Source: Methanobacteriota archaeon (GTDB lineage Archaea; Thermoplasmatota; Poseidoniia; Poseidoniales; Poseidoniaceae). Taken from it: a stretch of 36,108 nt of DNA. How positions within the stretch are numbered: position 1 is the first letter of the stretch; each line of letters starts with the position of its first letter. The stretch spans positions 1 to 36,108 of the forward strand of contig JABIGM010000019.1 of assembly GCA_018650165.1 (NCBI GenBank). The letters run 5' to 3'. A program made the position numbers and the translations under genes. The notes beneath the pieces were generated by a model. The model worked only from the letters and a program-made list of their open reading frames with translations, was not told where the DNA came from and ran no database searches. Below, in pieces: positions 9,701-17,522 of this stretch.

Positions 9701-9799
9701 AGCACCAGGAATCATCAAGATAGTGAGGATAAAAACGGCTAAGTGCACCTTATTTCGGCGTGAAACTAGGACCTTTGATAGGGCTTCGAACTCAGCCAT
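6728..9799 (-). CDS. RND superfamily (MMPL/HpnN-like) membrane exporter
   Basis: This 1023-residue polytopic protein has the two-fold repeat of RND transporters: one N-terminal helix (VFILTILMIPGAL), a large extracytoplasmic domain to about residue 380, five membrane helices, then a second single helix (PIIIAGICLLLTIPAAWGMV), a second extracytoplasmic domain and five helices. Both halves show the family ALGIDDSLHALHRYKEE / GVGIDYCIHVTERYREG motif at the fourth transmembrane helix. The class is COG1033-like, linked in known members to lipid or hydrophobic-compound export driven by protons; the substrate here is unknown. It stands alone, convergent with corA and divergent from tRNA-Leu. A G-rich GGGGGGT ribosome site precedes the ATG. 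Confidence 0.9.
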   Translation of the reverse strand: MAEFEALSKVLVSRRNKVHLAVFILTILMIPGALKALEPIDMESYDMESPELTAERKINDEFATTEIILGFVVSVRDPAAVGSTPVPVPLLEDGTPDWSSLPPADEAIDAGEEWVGITDTDGGILNLTILREIQSKHQIVHDHALGNYTKPFINDVTGLQTSGVMSLADIFRGFMANESILTHPTMTLAGLEPAQTNWDDCGILECLTFEDEDLTQAHIDLAASRMAAANGSAFLRWLSLDRGFVKASENTGIVGGPIGGALNEDGTWRNAEPGPGRWSASASWLLVQLDRAALEEVGWTTIWKDAHPEKEISFTDDGLVIGGYRLDGMELVLQPPEYTSEYCLGLDNMCSLEWSVMHLEGSLRSHDNNSLTLVVGQAVNVEVNRELQNSGGLIFGMGIAIIFLLYASLRRWSDVAIVSLSLGGALLWMQGLIGHSASLLGWLGIDLISRSQFSNLLPILVLALGIDDSLHALHRYKEERNLGNSPQSAGRITVNRVGRAIILTSLTTMAAFGANLFSDVAALRSFGLEAGLGILAAFLLTGIWAPLLRISFDEWLEKRGKNSSPKIKRNIIRTDMLQKIAIKSGTGSRPIIIAGICLLLTIPAAWGMVNLEGEFSVDDFLDEDSDFAFGVDMVNERFSDEGEPAMLLIEGDVADPEVFRAIDDFRQNADKGLDGGIDKMTRQPDGKVDILAIDEFVIYASASMVSNPEPFWGHGFNESGCEQIGILNAPNLDDRDCIVFFYGVLTLDGVPGTEIPSSLIDLYIAPSETPDPERVWLSESGKNISYDMMLIRFGITSPDDFPSMGPGIDKIKSDLGPLLNLSSGTWEEEGASEDDKPLTWVMLTGKPITRFVASDKMQSEMQSSLLLGSLFVLITLSIGFRSVKQAIVSLTPILLVVVWLYGLIYAFGYSLNIVTVTIATISLGVGIDYCIHVTERYREGREKGGNHRQALHGVGGACALALVGSAISDVAGFSIIATSSMGLFNTFGLFSAMMIVLSLIASMVLTTAALGIIEPKTKSTQEE

Positions 9800-9868
9800 T
9801 GTTTACCCCCCTATCTTCTTGTTATTGAACAGTTGTATTCATTTGTGTGATATGTGACGCAGGTTTGG

Positions 9869-9952
9869 GCGGGGGTCGCCCAGCTTGGTCAACGGCGGTG
9901 GGTTTAGGTCCCATTTCTTATTGATTCGCAGGTTCGAATCCTGCCCCCCGCA
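9869..9952 (+). tRNA. tRNA-Leu (anticodon UAG)
   Basis: A complete class II cloverleaf can be drawn: acceptor GCGGGGG/CCCCCGC, D-arm GCC/GGC, anticodon loop TTTAGGT on a TGGG/CCCA stem giving UAG, a 13-base variable arm, T-arm GCAGG-TTCGAAT-CCTGC, and discriminator A. There is no encoded CCA and no intron. The UAG anticodon plus long variable arm identify it as leucine, reading CUA and probably other CUN codons. It is a single gene between the divergent exporter and the poly-Asp protein. Confidence 0.95.
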
Positions 9953-9975
9953 TCTCTTTTAGCATCTCTTTCATT
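9953..9975 (+). terminator. T-rich termination signal after tRNA-Leu
   Basis: Immediately after the discriminator base the sequence carries TCTCTTTTAG and then TCTCTTTC, two T-rich runs of the kind that end archaeal tRNA transcripts. There is no hairpin. The call rests on composition and position. Confidence 0.4.
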
Positions 9976-10053
9976 CTTGGTAAGTTTGTATTGTGAATAA
10001 TTTACAACTTAGTAATAGGTACATACATAGTGTAGTCCTTTCTCCCTAAATTT

Positions 10054-10590
<537 letters not shown>

Positions 10591-12669
10591 TCAAACAGGA
10601 GATAGGTCAAGAGCTCCTGACCAAATATCAAGGCCTCTAAGTCTGCAGTCAAACCGTTGACCAAGTTCTAAAACCGAACTACCATTTTCTCTCTCAACTT
10701 TCAGCCCATATTGATCGATCATCAAGCGTTCCTTACCACCCAACTGGCTCAAATGCATACGTCCTTCAAACGAACCATCATCTTCGAGATCCAAATATAT
10801 CCATGGGCTACGAAGACCTACCACTCTCGCATTCCAAGTCGAACCTTCTTCAGTATTGATTAGGTGCATGTTACAAGTACTTGCAACTAATTCCCATTCG
10901 AGTTTCTTAGCTTGCCTAGAACGGGTCGAGCAATGTTCTGAAATTTCTTCGACTTCTTCGAATGTATGGGTCCAGTCTTTACTTTCAAGCAATGATTTCA
11001 ACTGACGATGGGCCACTAGGTCTGGATACCTTCGTATAGGGGATGTGAAATGGACATAGGCATCCAAATCGAGACCAAAATGTCCAATATTTTCTTCACT
11101 GTAAATCGCCCTTTGCATTAATTGAAATAGCCCCTGATCTACAACCCGGCGCTTAATCTCAGAGAGTTCTGATGCTGCTGATTGGGCATTTCTCAAAGCC
11201 TGTAGCATTTCTGAGCGAGCCTGAGAATCAACAACACTTGAGAGATAGTTACCATCTATGACTTCAACAGTCTCTTCATTATCAAAAGATAGGCCGGCAT
11301 CAGCCCAAGCAGAAAGCAAATTCATTGTTTCAGTAGTTTCAGTCTCCCCGGTTTTTCTATGCGATGGCATTGGCAATTCAATATCCACATCTAAGCACTC
11401 TAGTTTAGCATTTAGAGATTCAACCTCGGGAGAATCCGGTGGCGAATGACATCTCCATGGTAGTGCGGATTCAGCATCTCCCAATAGATGTCCAACCGCT
11501 TCATTCGTTGCAACCATAAAAGCCTCAATCATTTCAGTAGCCTCATTTGGCCATTTCACTTCAAGAGTTATTTCATCCCCATTAATCCGAGGACGCCTTT
11601 CCGCTCCAGCGATGTCAAGACCGATTCTTTTTGCCCGCATCATTTTTGATAACTTCATCATTTCAGGGAATAGATTTCCTTCAATGACATCATCATATGA
11701 CAAATTTTGTTTTACACGGATTAGTGCTTGGTGCGCCTTGGTCGACACTACCCTTGCCTCATTAATTTTCATTTCAATAACCATTGCGTATCTATCGGCA
11801 TCATCTCTCAACGAACATAAATCATCAGCTAAACGTGGAGGCAGCATTGGAAGTACACAATGAGGAAGATATACGCTTGTAGCCCTTTCTCTGGCATATC
11901 TGTCAAGTGATGTATCGGGCTTGACATAGTGAGCAACATCTGCAATGGCGACCCATAATGTATCTTCAATAAGGCATACAGCATCATCAAAATCTCTTGC
12001 ATCAGGAGGATCAATTGTAGTGAATGGTATGTGTCGTAAATCAACTCTATTCTCTGACATCACAGGTTCGGGTAATTTCGCTGCAAATTCGATTAAATCA
12101 TCTCGATATATTCTCGGAAATGGGTTTGTCCCCATCTTTGTTCGATAAGCCAATCTAGCATCTAACATTTCTTCTGGAGTGAAACTGTCACGCATTAGCC
12201 ATGCCATAGATACCAGTGGGTCTGGGAATCGTAGTTTGGCTTCAGATTTCGCAACTTTCTCTAATTGTTTTGTCATATCAAAGCCAAGATATGTTCGCAA
12301 CACCTCCCCCTCCAATAATGAGAAATCATCAGGGAGACTCTCTCCCCTCAAAGTTGCAAGCATCGCACCTTCGTGTAATTGGTGTTGTGATGTCCTTACC
12401 GCTGCTTCAATTTCCTCTCTTTGTTGGGTCGAACGCAAAGAGAAATCATTTGTATCTCCAATAAACAATTCACCTTTTCGACAAGCATGTACAATAGTTT
12501 CTTGAATCTGAGAGTGTAATTGTTTTTCAGTTAATTTAAGATTAGATTCTTTCGATAAGATTGTACTAAGTGCCAAATCAACCGATAAGTTCCTCTCTAG
12601 ACCATGTGAAATCAATCTTCGATAAAGACGTTCATCAGGGGGACTTACCTTTCCCTTACGCCTTTTCAC
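10591..12669 (-). CDS. rnr: Exoribonuclease R / RNase II family (RNB domain)
   Basis: This 692-residue enzyme should degrade RNA processively 3' to 5'. The RNB catalytic core is clear: the acidic metal-binding segment [16 protein letters not shown], then [31 protein letters not shown], and the late [26 protein letters not shown]. The N-terminal 160 residues look helical, perhaps winged-helix-like, and the C-terminus is a beta-rich S1-like region. RNB enzymes are mainly bacterial and eukaryotic and occur only in some archaea, notably haloarchaea. The GTG start overlaps the dnaJ stop as GTGA, so the two are translationally coupled. Confidence 0.93.
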   Translation of the reverse strand: MKRRKGKVSPPDERLYRRLISHGLERNLSVDLALSTILSKESNLKLTEKQLHSQIQETIVHACRKGELFIGDTNDFSLRSTQQREEIEAAVRTSQHQLHEGAMLATLRGESLPDDFSLLEGEVLRTYLGFDMTKQLEKVAKSEAKLRFPDPLVSMAWLMRDSFTPEEMLDARLAYRTKMGTNPFPRIYRDDLIEFAAKLPEPVMSENRVDLRHIPFTTIDPPDARDFDDAVCLIEDTLWVAIADVAHYVKPDTSLDRYARERATSVYLPHCVLPMLPPRLADDLCSLRDDADRYAMVIEMKINEARVVSTKAHQALIRVKQNLSYDDVIEGNLFPEMMKLSKMMRAKRIGLDIAGAERRPRINGDEITLEVKWPNEATEMIEAFMVATNEAVGHLLGDAESALPWRCHSPPDSPEVESLNAKLECLDVDIELPMPSHRKTGETETTETMNLLSAWADAGLSFDNEETVEVIDGNYLSSVVDSQARSEMLQALRNAQSAASELSEIKRRVVDQGLFQLMQRAIYSEENIGHFGLDLDAYVHFTSPIRRYPDLVAHRQLKSLLESKDWTHTFEEVEEISEHCSTRSRQAKKLEWELVASTCNMHLINTEEGSTWNARVVGLRSPWIYLDLEDDGSFEGRMHLSQLGGKERLMIDQYGLKVERENGSSVLELGQRFDCRLRGLDIWSGALDLSPV

Positions 12670-13529
12670 AAACCCACGTCCTTCAATGCCTGTAAGGCAT
12701 CTATTTGTGATTTGTCAAGTTCATCAAGTTCGTCCAAAATAAATTCAATATCAATCTCTTTCACCCGTTGGCGGTCACCAACTTGCGATAATGGCGGAAT
12801 AGATATTTTCCCCTTTACACCAGAAGGAAGAGTAACAGTAACCTTCCCACCGAGAATCAATGTGGAATATGGGATTTCAACTTCTTTGATAATTCTGCCA
12901 TTATCCCAGCGGCATCCTTCGCCAGGGTCAATTCGAATATTTACGATTAAATCTCCATTAATGCCTTGAGGGTGACCATGGCCTTGGTCTTTAATGCGAA
13001 TCTCCTTGCCATGTTTTACGTTAGGATTTACTTTGACACTCAGGGTGCGACGTTTTCTATCTATACTACCGTGGCTTCCTGGAATTAATTGAGTGTATGT
13101 TAGATTGAAAGAACCACCACTGGCAGCATCTTCGGGGGAAAGGTCGAGCCATGATACAGCATTCTTCCCTCTCTCCTGAGGAGGTCGTGGAGAGTTGTGC
13201 CGTCGTTGCCCCCCGCCCATACTTTTGCCAAACATTTGACCAAGGACATCCTCCATGCCACCCATGCCACCCATGCCGCCAAAGGGGCTGCCTCTACCGC
13301 CGCCAACTCCACCAAACATCTGTTCCTGCTCATGCTTACGGCGGGCTTCAGCCGTACCGATTGAATCGTAAGCGGCTTGTACTTCTTTGAATTTCGCCTC
13401 TGCTGCGGTCGAACCATCGTTACGATCGGGGTGGAATTGCCTTGCAAGTTTGCGAAAAGACTTCTTTATTTCAGCGTCACTGGCTCCCCGTGATACACCG
13501 AGAACCTGATATGGGTCTCGCTCCGCCAT
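12666..13529 (-). CDS. DnaJ/CbpA-type J-domain co-chaperone without zinc finger
   Basis: The first 70 residues are a J domain ([21 protein letters not shown]) with the HPD motif in RQFHPDRN that stimulates DnaK ATPase. A Gly/Met-rich linker follows ([18 protein letters not shown]), then the two beta-sandwich C-terminal substrate domains ([10 protein letters not shown] to [20 protein letters not shown]). The CxxCxGxG zinc repeats of type I DnaJ are absent, so this is a CbpA-like type II protein of 287 residues. It is the first gene of a two-gene unit with RNase R and lies divergently from secE. No dnaK or grpE is in the window. Confidence 0.92.
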   Translation of the reverse strand: MAERDPYQVLGVSRGASDAEIKKSFRKLARQFHPDRNDGSTAAEAKFKEVQAAYDSIGTAEARRKHEQEQMFGGVGGGRGSPFGGMGGMGGMEDVLGQMFGKSMGGGQRRHNSPRPPQERGKNAVSWLDLSPEDAASGGSFNLTYTQLIPGSHGSIDRKRRTLSVKVNPNVKHGKEIRIKDQGHGHPQGINGDLIVNIRIDPGEGCRWDNGRIIKEVEIPYSTLILGGKVTVTLPSGVKGKISIPPLSQVGDRQRVKEIDIEFILDELDELDKSQIDALQALKDVGL

Positions 13530-13595
13530 GGGTCTATCGAGACACAGGTGTGCTTTGAATCAGTCGATAGCCGGAGCCTATCCGCGCCGCTGAGG

Positions 13596-13601
13596 TTAAA
13601 T
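13596..13601 (+). promoter_or_regulatory. Likely TATA box for the secE-spt5 transcript
   Basis: TTAAAT at 13596-13601 is the only AT-rich hexamer in the GC-rich dnaJ/secE intergenic gap. An initiation about 25 bases on would place a short leader before the strong GAGGTGA ribosome site (13630-13636) and the secE ATG at 13641. Confidence 0.45.
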
Positions 13602-13640
13602 GAGGGCCCTAAGTCGCCATGACACCACTGAGGTGAAACC

Positions 13641-13907
13641 ATGTCAGATGACAAGAACCAGACACGCTCCTTCGAGGACAAAGTCCAGGACAAGCAAGAT
13701 GCTATTGAAGCACAATTCCGCAAGATATCTCGCGGAAGCTGGGCTCGTATCATTCGTATGGCTCGAAAGCCTACGCCTCAGGAATTCAAACAAACATCAA
13801 TTATTTGTGGGATTGGACTATTTATCCTAGGTTTTATTGGGTTTGTAATGCTCGTACTGATGGACAATTTCATACCATGGCTTATCCATGATGTATTTGG
13901 TATCTGA
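13641..13907 (+). CDS. secE: Preprotein translocase subunit SecE (Sec61 gamma)
   Basis: SecE clamps the SecY channel in the cytoplasmic membrane. The 88-residue product has a charged amphipathic N-terminus, the family helix segment RMARKPTPQEFKQTS and one membrane helix (IICGIGLFILGFIGFVMLVLM). A single transmembrane segment and this length match archaeal Sec61 gamma. A perfect GAGGTGA site lies four bases before the ATG. It is directly followed by spt5, the usual archaeal and bacterial secE-nusG pairing, then by the L11-L1-L10-L12 genes. Confidence 0.94.
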   Translation: MSDDKNQTRSFEDKVQDKQDAIEAQFRKISRGSWARIIRMARKPTPQEFKQTSIICGIGLFILGFIGFVMLVLMDNFIPWLIHDVFGI

Positions 13908-13923
13908 TATTGGAGGGGAAATT

Positions 13924-14862
13924 ATGACTGACGCATTTATCGCATTTGTTCGCCACGAAGAGGAATTATTACTTCTTCATCGCTCTAAATCTGATTCAGA
14001 TTCACCAGGCCTTTGGGACGGTGTGTACGGAATTGGAGATACCGAAGAGGATGTACTTAACCGTGTAGCGGAATGTACCGGAATTCCTCTAGAGGATTTG
14101 GAATATGTTCGTGCAGGACCTGCACTTGGAATTGATATCGGAGGCCGTCTACAAGATATTGCTCCATGCCTAGTAGTATCTTCCAGTAAGGAAGTAACTC
14201 CAACAGGCCGTTACACTGAATCGATCTGGGTTGATCCGGGAAACATTGGTTGGGAAGACCGTGAAAATAACAGAACGAGACACCATGTATTCACAGATCT
14301 AGATATGGAAGGTAGCGAGAAATTGTTGCTGGAGATGTATGGTTCAGTTGCTACTTACCTTTACATCGTAAAGACTGCAATTGGTTCAGAGAAGCGCGTC
14401 GCTGATGAAATGAAAGCTCGTTTGATGGGCTCAGGCTCACTTTCAGCACTTAGCGATGATATATTCGGCATTCTTCATCCAACAGGCATGCGTGGATATG
14501 TAATCGTTGAATCCAGCGCTTCACACCATGTTGAGAAGTTAATCGGGCGTTCTGGTGGTCGTGATCCAAAGGCCCGCCGTGGACTAAATCAAACACCTCT
14601 AAAGAACGCAAAGACTGTTCTTCCAGGAGAGGCAGCACTCAAGGATATCCTACCGTACTTAGAGCCAAAGGCAGTTACCAGCGGCATAGAAGTAGGATGT
14701 ATCGTAGAGATTGTAACAGGAGCATTCAAAGGCGAAAAGGCACGTGTTACTAGTGTCGCAGAAACCAAAGAAGAAGTTAGTATGGAGTTGTATGAACAAC
14801 CTATCCCTATGACCCTAAAGATGCGTGGAGATCATGTCCGCGTCGTCGAGAGAGTCGAATGA
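13924..14862 (+). CDS. spt5: Transcription elongation factor Spt5 (NusG) with N-terminal degenerate Nudix-like domain
   Basis: Residues about 150-312 are archaeal Spt5: an NGN domain (SVATYLYIVKTAIGSEKRVADEM, then GMRGYVIVESSASHHVEKLIG) and a KOW domain (VGCIVEIVTGAFKGEKARVTSV). Spt5 binds the RNA polymerase clamp with Spt4 and aids processivity. Residues 1-140 are extra and resemble a Nudix hydrolase fold (AFIAFVRHEEELLLLHRSK, PGLWDGVYGIGD, GIPLEDLEYVRAGP). The Nudix box is degraded: where REUxEExGU is expected the sequence reads NRVAECTGI, so catalytic glutamates are missing. Archaeal Spt5 is normally about 150 residues; here it is 312. The ATG at 13924 with upstream GGAGGGG is preferred to the 13888 start. 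It follows secE, as expected for Spt5. Confidence 0.9.
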   Translation: MTDAFIAFVRHEEELLLLHRSKSDSDSPGLWDGVYGIGDTEEDVLNRVAECTGIPLEDLEYVRAGPALGIDIGGRLQDIAPCLVVSSSKEVTPTGRYTESIWVDPGNIGWEDRENNRTRHHVFTDLDMEGSEKLLLEMYGSVATYLYIVKTAIGSEKRVADEMKARLMGSGSLSALSDDIFGILHPTGMRGYVIVESSASHHVEKLIGRSGGRDPKARRGLNQTPLKNAKTVLPGEAALKDILPYLEPKAVTSGIEVGCIVEIVTGAFKGEKARVTSVAETKEEVSMELYEQPIPMTLKMRGDHVRVVERVE

Positions 14863-14877
14863 TTGCGCGCGGCGCGA

Positions 14878-14884
14878 TTAAATA
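14878..14884 (+). promoter_or_regulatory. Likely TATA box for the uL11-uL1-uL10-L12 transcript
   Basis: TTAAATA stands in a GC-rich gap just after the spt5 stop. Initiation about 25 bases downstream would give a leader containing the small hairpin CTCAC/GTGAG (14907-14922) and the GAGGTG ribosome site at 14928-14933. This suggests the ribosomal-protein block has its own promoter as well as any read-through from spt5. Confidence 0.45.
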
Positions 14885-14940
14885 GGGGAGGCAAGTCGGC
14901 AACCTGCTCACGTCCGTGTGAGTAACAGAGGTGTACAAAC

Positions 14941-15222
14941 ATGCCAAAGCCTTGGACCAGCCATCTTATCATAAAAGCGCTAGGTGTCAAGAAATGCAAT
15001 GGTAGTCTGGATGCCGCTACTGAGGACTTGAGCCTCGAAAAAGCGATGGACGTCGCTCGCCAAAAGCACAACGACGGCCACTTGACTGGAGCAGACCTGA
15101 AAGCGCAGACCCGTGAGGTCATCGGCACATGTGTGTCAATGCGTGTTAAGATCGATGGACTCTGGGCCAAGGACGCTCTGACCACAATTGAAAAAGGAGA
15201 ATGGGACGAACGATTTGCTTGA
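14941..15222 (+). CDS. rpl11: Ribosomal protein uL11 consisting only of the C-terminal domain
   Basis: The whole 93-residue product aligns with the C-terminal, rRNA-binding domain of archaeal uL11: WTSHLIIKALGVKKCNGS for the usual PPTSxLIKKELGLEKGSG, then LSLEKAMDVARQKH, the strongly conserved REVIGTCVSM, and a tail IEKGEWDERF. The N-terminal domain (about 70 residues, with the GPPLGP-type motif) is absent. The frame has a stop at 14923-14925, and only 78 non-coding bases separate it from the intact spt5 stop, so no upstream exon or frameshift can supply it. A TATA box and GAGGTG site precede the ATG. The C-terminal domain should still bind the GTPase-associated region of 23S rRNA; the N-terminal contacts with factors and the stalk base would be missing. 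Confidence 0.9.
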   Translation: MPKPWTSHLIIKALGVKKCNGSLDAATEDLSLEKAMDVARQKHNDGHLTGADLKAQTREVIGTCVSMRVKIDGLWAKDALTTIEKGEWDERFA

Positions 15223-15254
15223 ACTGAATCACGGACCACGGTAGAGGGGCTTGT

Positions 15255-15277
15255 CCCTTCGCAGACCGAAGGGGTGA
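15255..15277 (+). promoter_or_regulatory. Hairpin overlapping the uL1 ribosome-binding site
   Basis: CCCTTCG and CGAAGGG form a perfect 7-bp stem around the loop CAGAC (15255-15273). The 3' arm contains the start of the GGGGTGA ribosome site (15271-15277) of rpl1, seven bases ahead of its ATG. An upstream AGGGG (15244-15248) could compete for the same CCCT. The arrangement fits translational control of the uL1 cistron, for example feedback by uL1 as in other prokaryotes, but binding is not shown. Confidence 0.6.
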
Positions 15278-15283
15278 ACGGAA

Positions 15284-15928
15284 ATGGAACAGAAAATACA
15301 AGAAGCAATCAAGAACGCTATCGAAGGCGCTCCAGAACGTAAATTTGTTGAATCGTTAGATATGGCATTCACAATCAAAGATGTTGATTTGAAAAACCCT
15401 AACAATCGTATTCAAGAAGAAATCCGCCTACCTGCTGGTCGTGGCAAGCAAATCAAAATTGCAATGTTTGCAGCATCAGATGCTGCAAAGAAAGCAAAAG
15501 ATGCCGGTATCCATGTTATCGATCCATCTGAGATTGAAGAACTTGGAAAGAACAAGGGTAAAGCTAAGAAAATAGCAAACTCGTTTGATTTCTTCCTTTC
15601 AGAAGTCCCTCATATGGGATTGATTGGTCGTTACCTCGGTGTAGTTCTAGGTCCTCGTGGCAAGATGCCCCGTCCAGTTCCACCAGTAGTTGACCCAGCA
15701 GCAATAGCAGCAGGTCTTCAATCCACTACTGTAGTCAAGTCTCGTGACAAGGTTACTTTCCAAACATCGTTTGGAACTCTTGCACAATCTGAAGATGAAT
15801 TATTGAAGAACGCTATGGAAGTTTACACCCGTGTAACATCTCGATTAGAGCGCGGAGTAGGAAACATTCGTTCACTTAACATCAAGACCACAATGGGTCC
15901 AGCAACTAGAGTCGAGGTGGTTAATTGA
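15284..15928 (+). CDS. rpl1: Large-subunit ribosomal protein uL1
   Basis: uL1 forms the mobile L1 stalk near the E site and often represses its own mRNA. The 214-residue product shows the two-domain pattern: FVESLDMAFTIKDVDLKNPN and IQEEIRLPAGRGKQIKIAMFA at the N-terminus, the inserted domain with ASDAAKKAKDAG and PHMGLIGRYLGVVLGPRGKMP, and the C-terminal strand RSLNIKTTMGPATRVEV. Length and order match archaeal uL1. A hairpin overlaps its ribosome site. The stop codon overlaps the TTG start of rpl10 as TTGA. Confidence 0.96.
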   Translation: MEQKIQEAIKNAIEGAPERKFVESLDMAFTIKDVDLKNPNNRIQEEIRLPAGRGKQIKIAMFAASDAAKKAKDAGIHVIDPSEIEELGKNKGKAKKIANSFDFFLSEVPHMGLIGRYLGVVLGPRGKMPRPVPPVVDPAAIAAGLQSTTVVKSRDKVTFQTSFGTLAQSEDELLKNAMEVYTRVTSRLERGVGNIRSLNIKTTMGPATRVEVVN

Positions 15929-16938
15929 TTCCTAAGGTAGCATCCTGGAAGAAAAACACAGTCTCTGGGCTATCAGAAATGCTTGCTAAAGGTGGTACCT
16001 TTGCAGTAATCGATATTCATGGCGTGCCTGCCGATTCTATGATTGGCATGCGTGCAGGACTTCGTGACAAAGTAAACATTCAAGTTGCAAAAAAGCGTTT
16101 GATGAAGATTGCTTGGGAAGCTGCAGGAAATGATTTTGCAGACCTTGAGGAATTATACTCTTCAGCGGTTCAGCCAGCACTTGTTCAGACAGACATGAAT
16201 TCATTTGAAGTTTTCACAGAACTGAAAGCTACTGAAGCAGGCCGTGCAGCAAAGCCCGGCGACACAGCACCTTACGACATAATTGTTGACAAAATGGACA
16301 CTGGAATGCCACCAGGACCAATTGTTGGAGAATTAAACTCCGTTGGAATCCCTGCTAAAATTGTAAAGGGTAGTGTACAAATTCAAAAGAAGACAACAGT
16401 TCTAACAGAAGGTGAAGCATTCACTGGAGATCTTGGAATGATGCTCTCTAAGATTGGAATCAATCCAATCGTAACCGGTTTGCGACTTTGCGGTACTATC
16501 GAAGATGGTACTCGCTTTGAACCTGCAACTCTAGATATCGACTACGCTAAGTTTGAATCTGATCTAATCAGTTTCGGAGCAGGCGCATTCAATCTGGCTT
16601 GCAACATCCACTGGTTTACCAGTCAAACCGTACCAACACTCCTGTCCAAGGCGAGCGGCGAAGCTCTTGCACTGGCACTGGAGGCTGCAATTGTCACAAC
16701 AGACACTTTGCCGCATCTAATTGGACGTGCAAACCGTGGCGCAATGGGCGTTGCTGGTTCACTGTCTAGCGACGCACTCGATGAAGAGCTGAGCCAACTT
16801 CTTGGCGCAGCCGTTTCTGCTGCAGAATCTGCAGCAGCAGCACCGAGCTCCGATGAAGCCCCTGCCGAGGCTGAAGAGGAAGATGAAGAAGAAGAGGAAG
16901 AGGGCGGTTTCGACGGCCTTGGGTCCTTATTCGGCTGA
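15925..16938 (+). CDS. rpl10: Large-subunit stalk protein uL10 (P0)
   Basis: uL10 anchors the L12 dimers on 23S rRNA at the GTPase centre. The N-terminus VASWKKNTVSGLSEMLAKGG and KVNIQVAKKRLMKIA matches the archaeal rRNA-binding domain, so translation must begin at the TTG at 15925; the next ATG would remove conserved residues. A GAGGTGG site lies four bases ahead and the TTG overlaps the uL1 stop. The middle domain (PPGPIVGELNSVGIPAKIVKG) and L12-binding helices follow. The C-terminus is acidic and ends in GGFDGLGSLFG, nearly the same as the L12 tail, as is typical of archaeal P0. The 337-residue length is normal. Confidence 0.95.
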   Translation: MIPKVASWKKNTVSGLSEMLAKGGTFAVIDIHGVPADSMIGMRAGLRDKVNIQVAKKRLMKIAWEAAGNDFADLEELYSSAVQPALVQTDMNSFEVFTELKATEAGRAAKPGDTAPYDIIVDKMDTGMPPGPIVGELNSVGIPAKIVKGSVQIQKKTTVLTEGEAFTGDLGMMLSKIGINPIVTGLRLCGTIEDGTRFEPATLDIDYAKFESDLISFGAGAFNLACNIHWFTSQTVPTLLSKASGEALALALEAAIVTTDTLPHLIGRANRGAMGVAGSLSSDALDEELSQLLGAAVSAAESAAAAPSSDEAPAEAEEEDEEEEEEGGFDGLGSLFG

Positions 16939-16957
16939 AAATTTGAGGTGAAAAAAT

Positions 16958-17257
16958 ATGGAGTACGTATACGCTGCAATGCTTCTGCATTCTGCTGAAA
17001 CTGAGATCGACGAAAAAGCTGTCACTGCTGTCCTAAAGGCTGCTGGTGTAAGTGCTGACTCTGCCCGTGTGAAGGCTCTTGTAGCCTCACTAAGCGGTGT
17101 TGACATAGCTGAAGCAATGGCTACTGCCGTTGCTGCCCCTGCTGCTGCCGCACCTGTTGCGGCTGCCGCTTCCGCTGACGCTGCACCTGCAGAAGAAGCA
17201 GAAGAGGAAGAAGAAGAAGAGGGCGGCTTCGAAGGCCTAGGTTCTCTATTCGGCTGA
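16958..17257 (+). CDS. rpl12: Large-subunit stalk protein L12 (archaeal P1)
   Basis: This 99-residue acidic protein has the dimerising helical N-terminus ([20 protein letters not shown], then [16 protein letters not shown]), a long Ala-rich hinge and a poly-Glu tail ending [11 protein letters not shown], the factor-recruiting peptide. Several copies normally bind each uL10. A strong GAGGTGA site at 16945-16951 precedes the ATG, fitting the need for excess synthesis. It is the last gene of the ribosomal block and is followed by a structured non-coding region. Confidence 0.97.
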   Translation: MEYVYAAMLLHSAETEIDEKAVTAVLKAAGVSADSARVKALVASLSGVDIAEAMATAVAAPAAAAPVAAAASADAAPAEEAEEEEEEEGGFEGLGSLFG

Positions 17258-17280
17258 AGTCAGACGGAATCGAAACTGAT

Positions 17281-17516
17281 CCAATAGAACACTAGAGCCC
17301 ATTAGGGTTCGAGCGTAAGCAGGGTCCAGTTACGGTTACCCAAGCGGTCCACAGTCCGTGGTCAACCTCGCCCACTATTGGGCTGGGGATTGCGGGATAG
17401 ACCGTGAATGGACCATCCACAATCTCCCCTTCCTTGCGAAGGGGGGATTAGTGGCCTTACCAGCATTCGTTTGAGGAATGCACCCCCTATCTTCTTCATA
17501 CCCAACGATTTGGGTT
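17281..17516 (+). ncRNA. Candidate structured non-coding RNA / 3' leader region between rpl12 and the next gene
   Basis: The 265 bases between rpl12 and 17523 hold no convincing ORF but many hairpins. The strongest is CCAC-AATCTCCCCTTC (17417-17432) pairing with GAAGGGGGGATT-A-GTGG (17438-17454): 16 pairs with one bulged A and a CTTGC loop. Others are GCCCA/TGGGC (loop CTAT, about 17370-17383), GCATTC/GAATGC (17463-17481) and ACCCAA/TTGGGT (17500-17515), the last followed by TTTAGTTA and so terminator-like. GATTG at 17388 can also pair with CAATC at 17419. It does not show the conserved elements of RNase P RNA, SRP RNA or 5S rRNA. It may be an independent RNA or a long regulatory leader or trailer. 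The boundaries are approximate. Confidence 0.45.
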
Positions 17517-17522
17517 TAGTTA

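Noticed and set aside
9806-9820. CCCCCTATCTTCTT also found at 17483-17496 as a possible shared promoter motif
   Set aside because: A 14-base match is expected by chance in a window this size, and the two copies point in opposite directions relative to their genes.
16860-17257. Repeated acidic Glu/Gly tails in uL10 and L12 as a recent duplication
   Set aside because: Sharing this C-terminal peptide is normal for archaeal P0 and P1 stalk proteins.
17258-17522. RNase P RNA, SRP RNA or 5S rRNA
   Set aside because: None of the conserved elements of these RNAs can be found; the region is kept only as an unassigned structured candidate.
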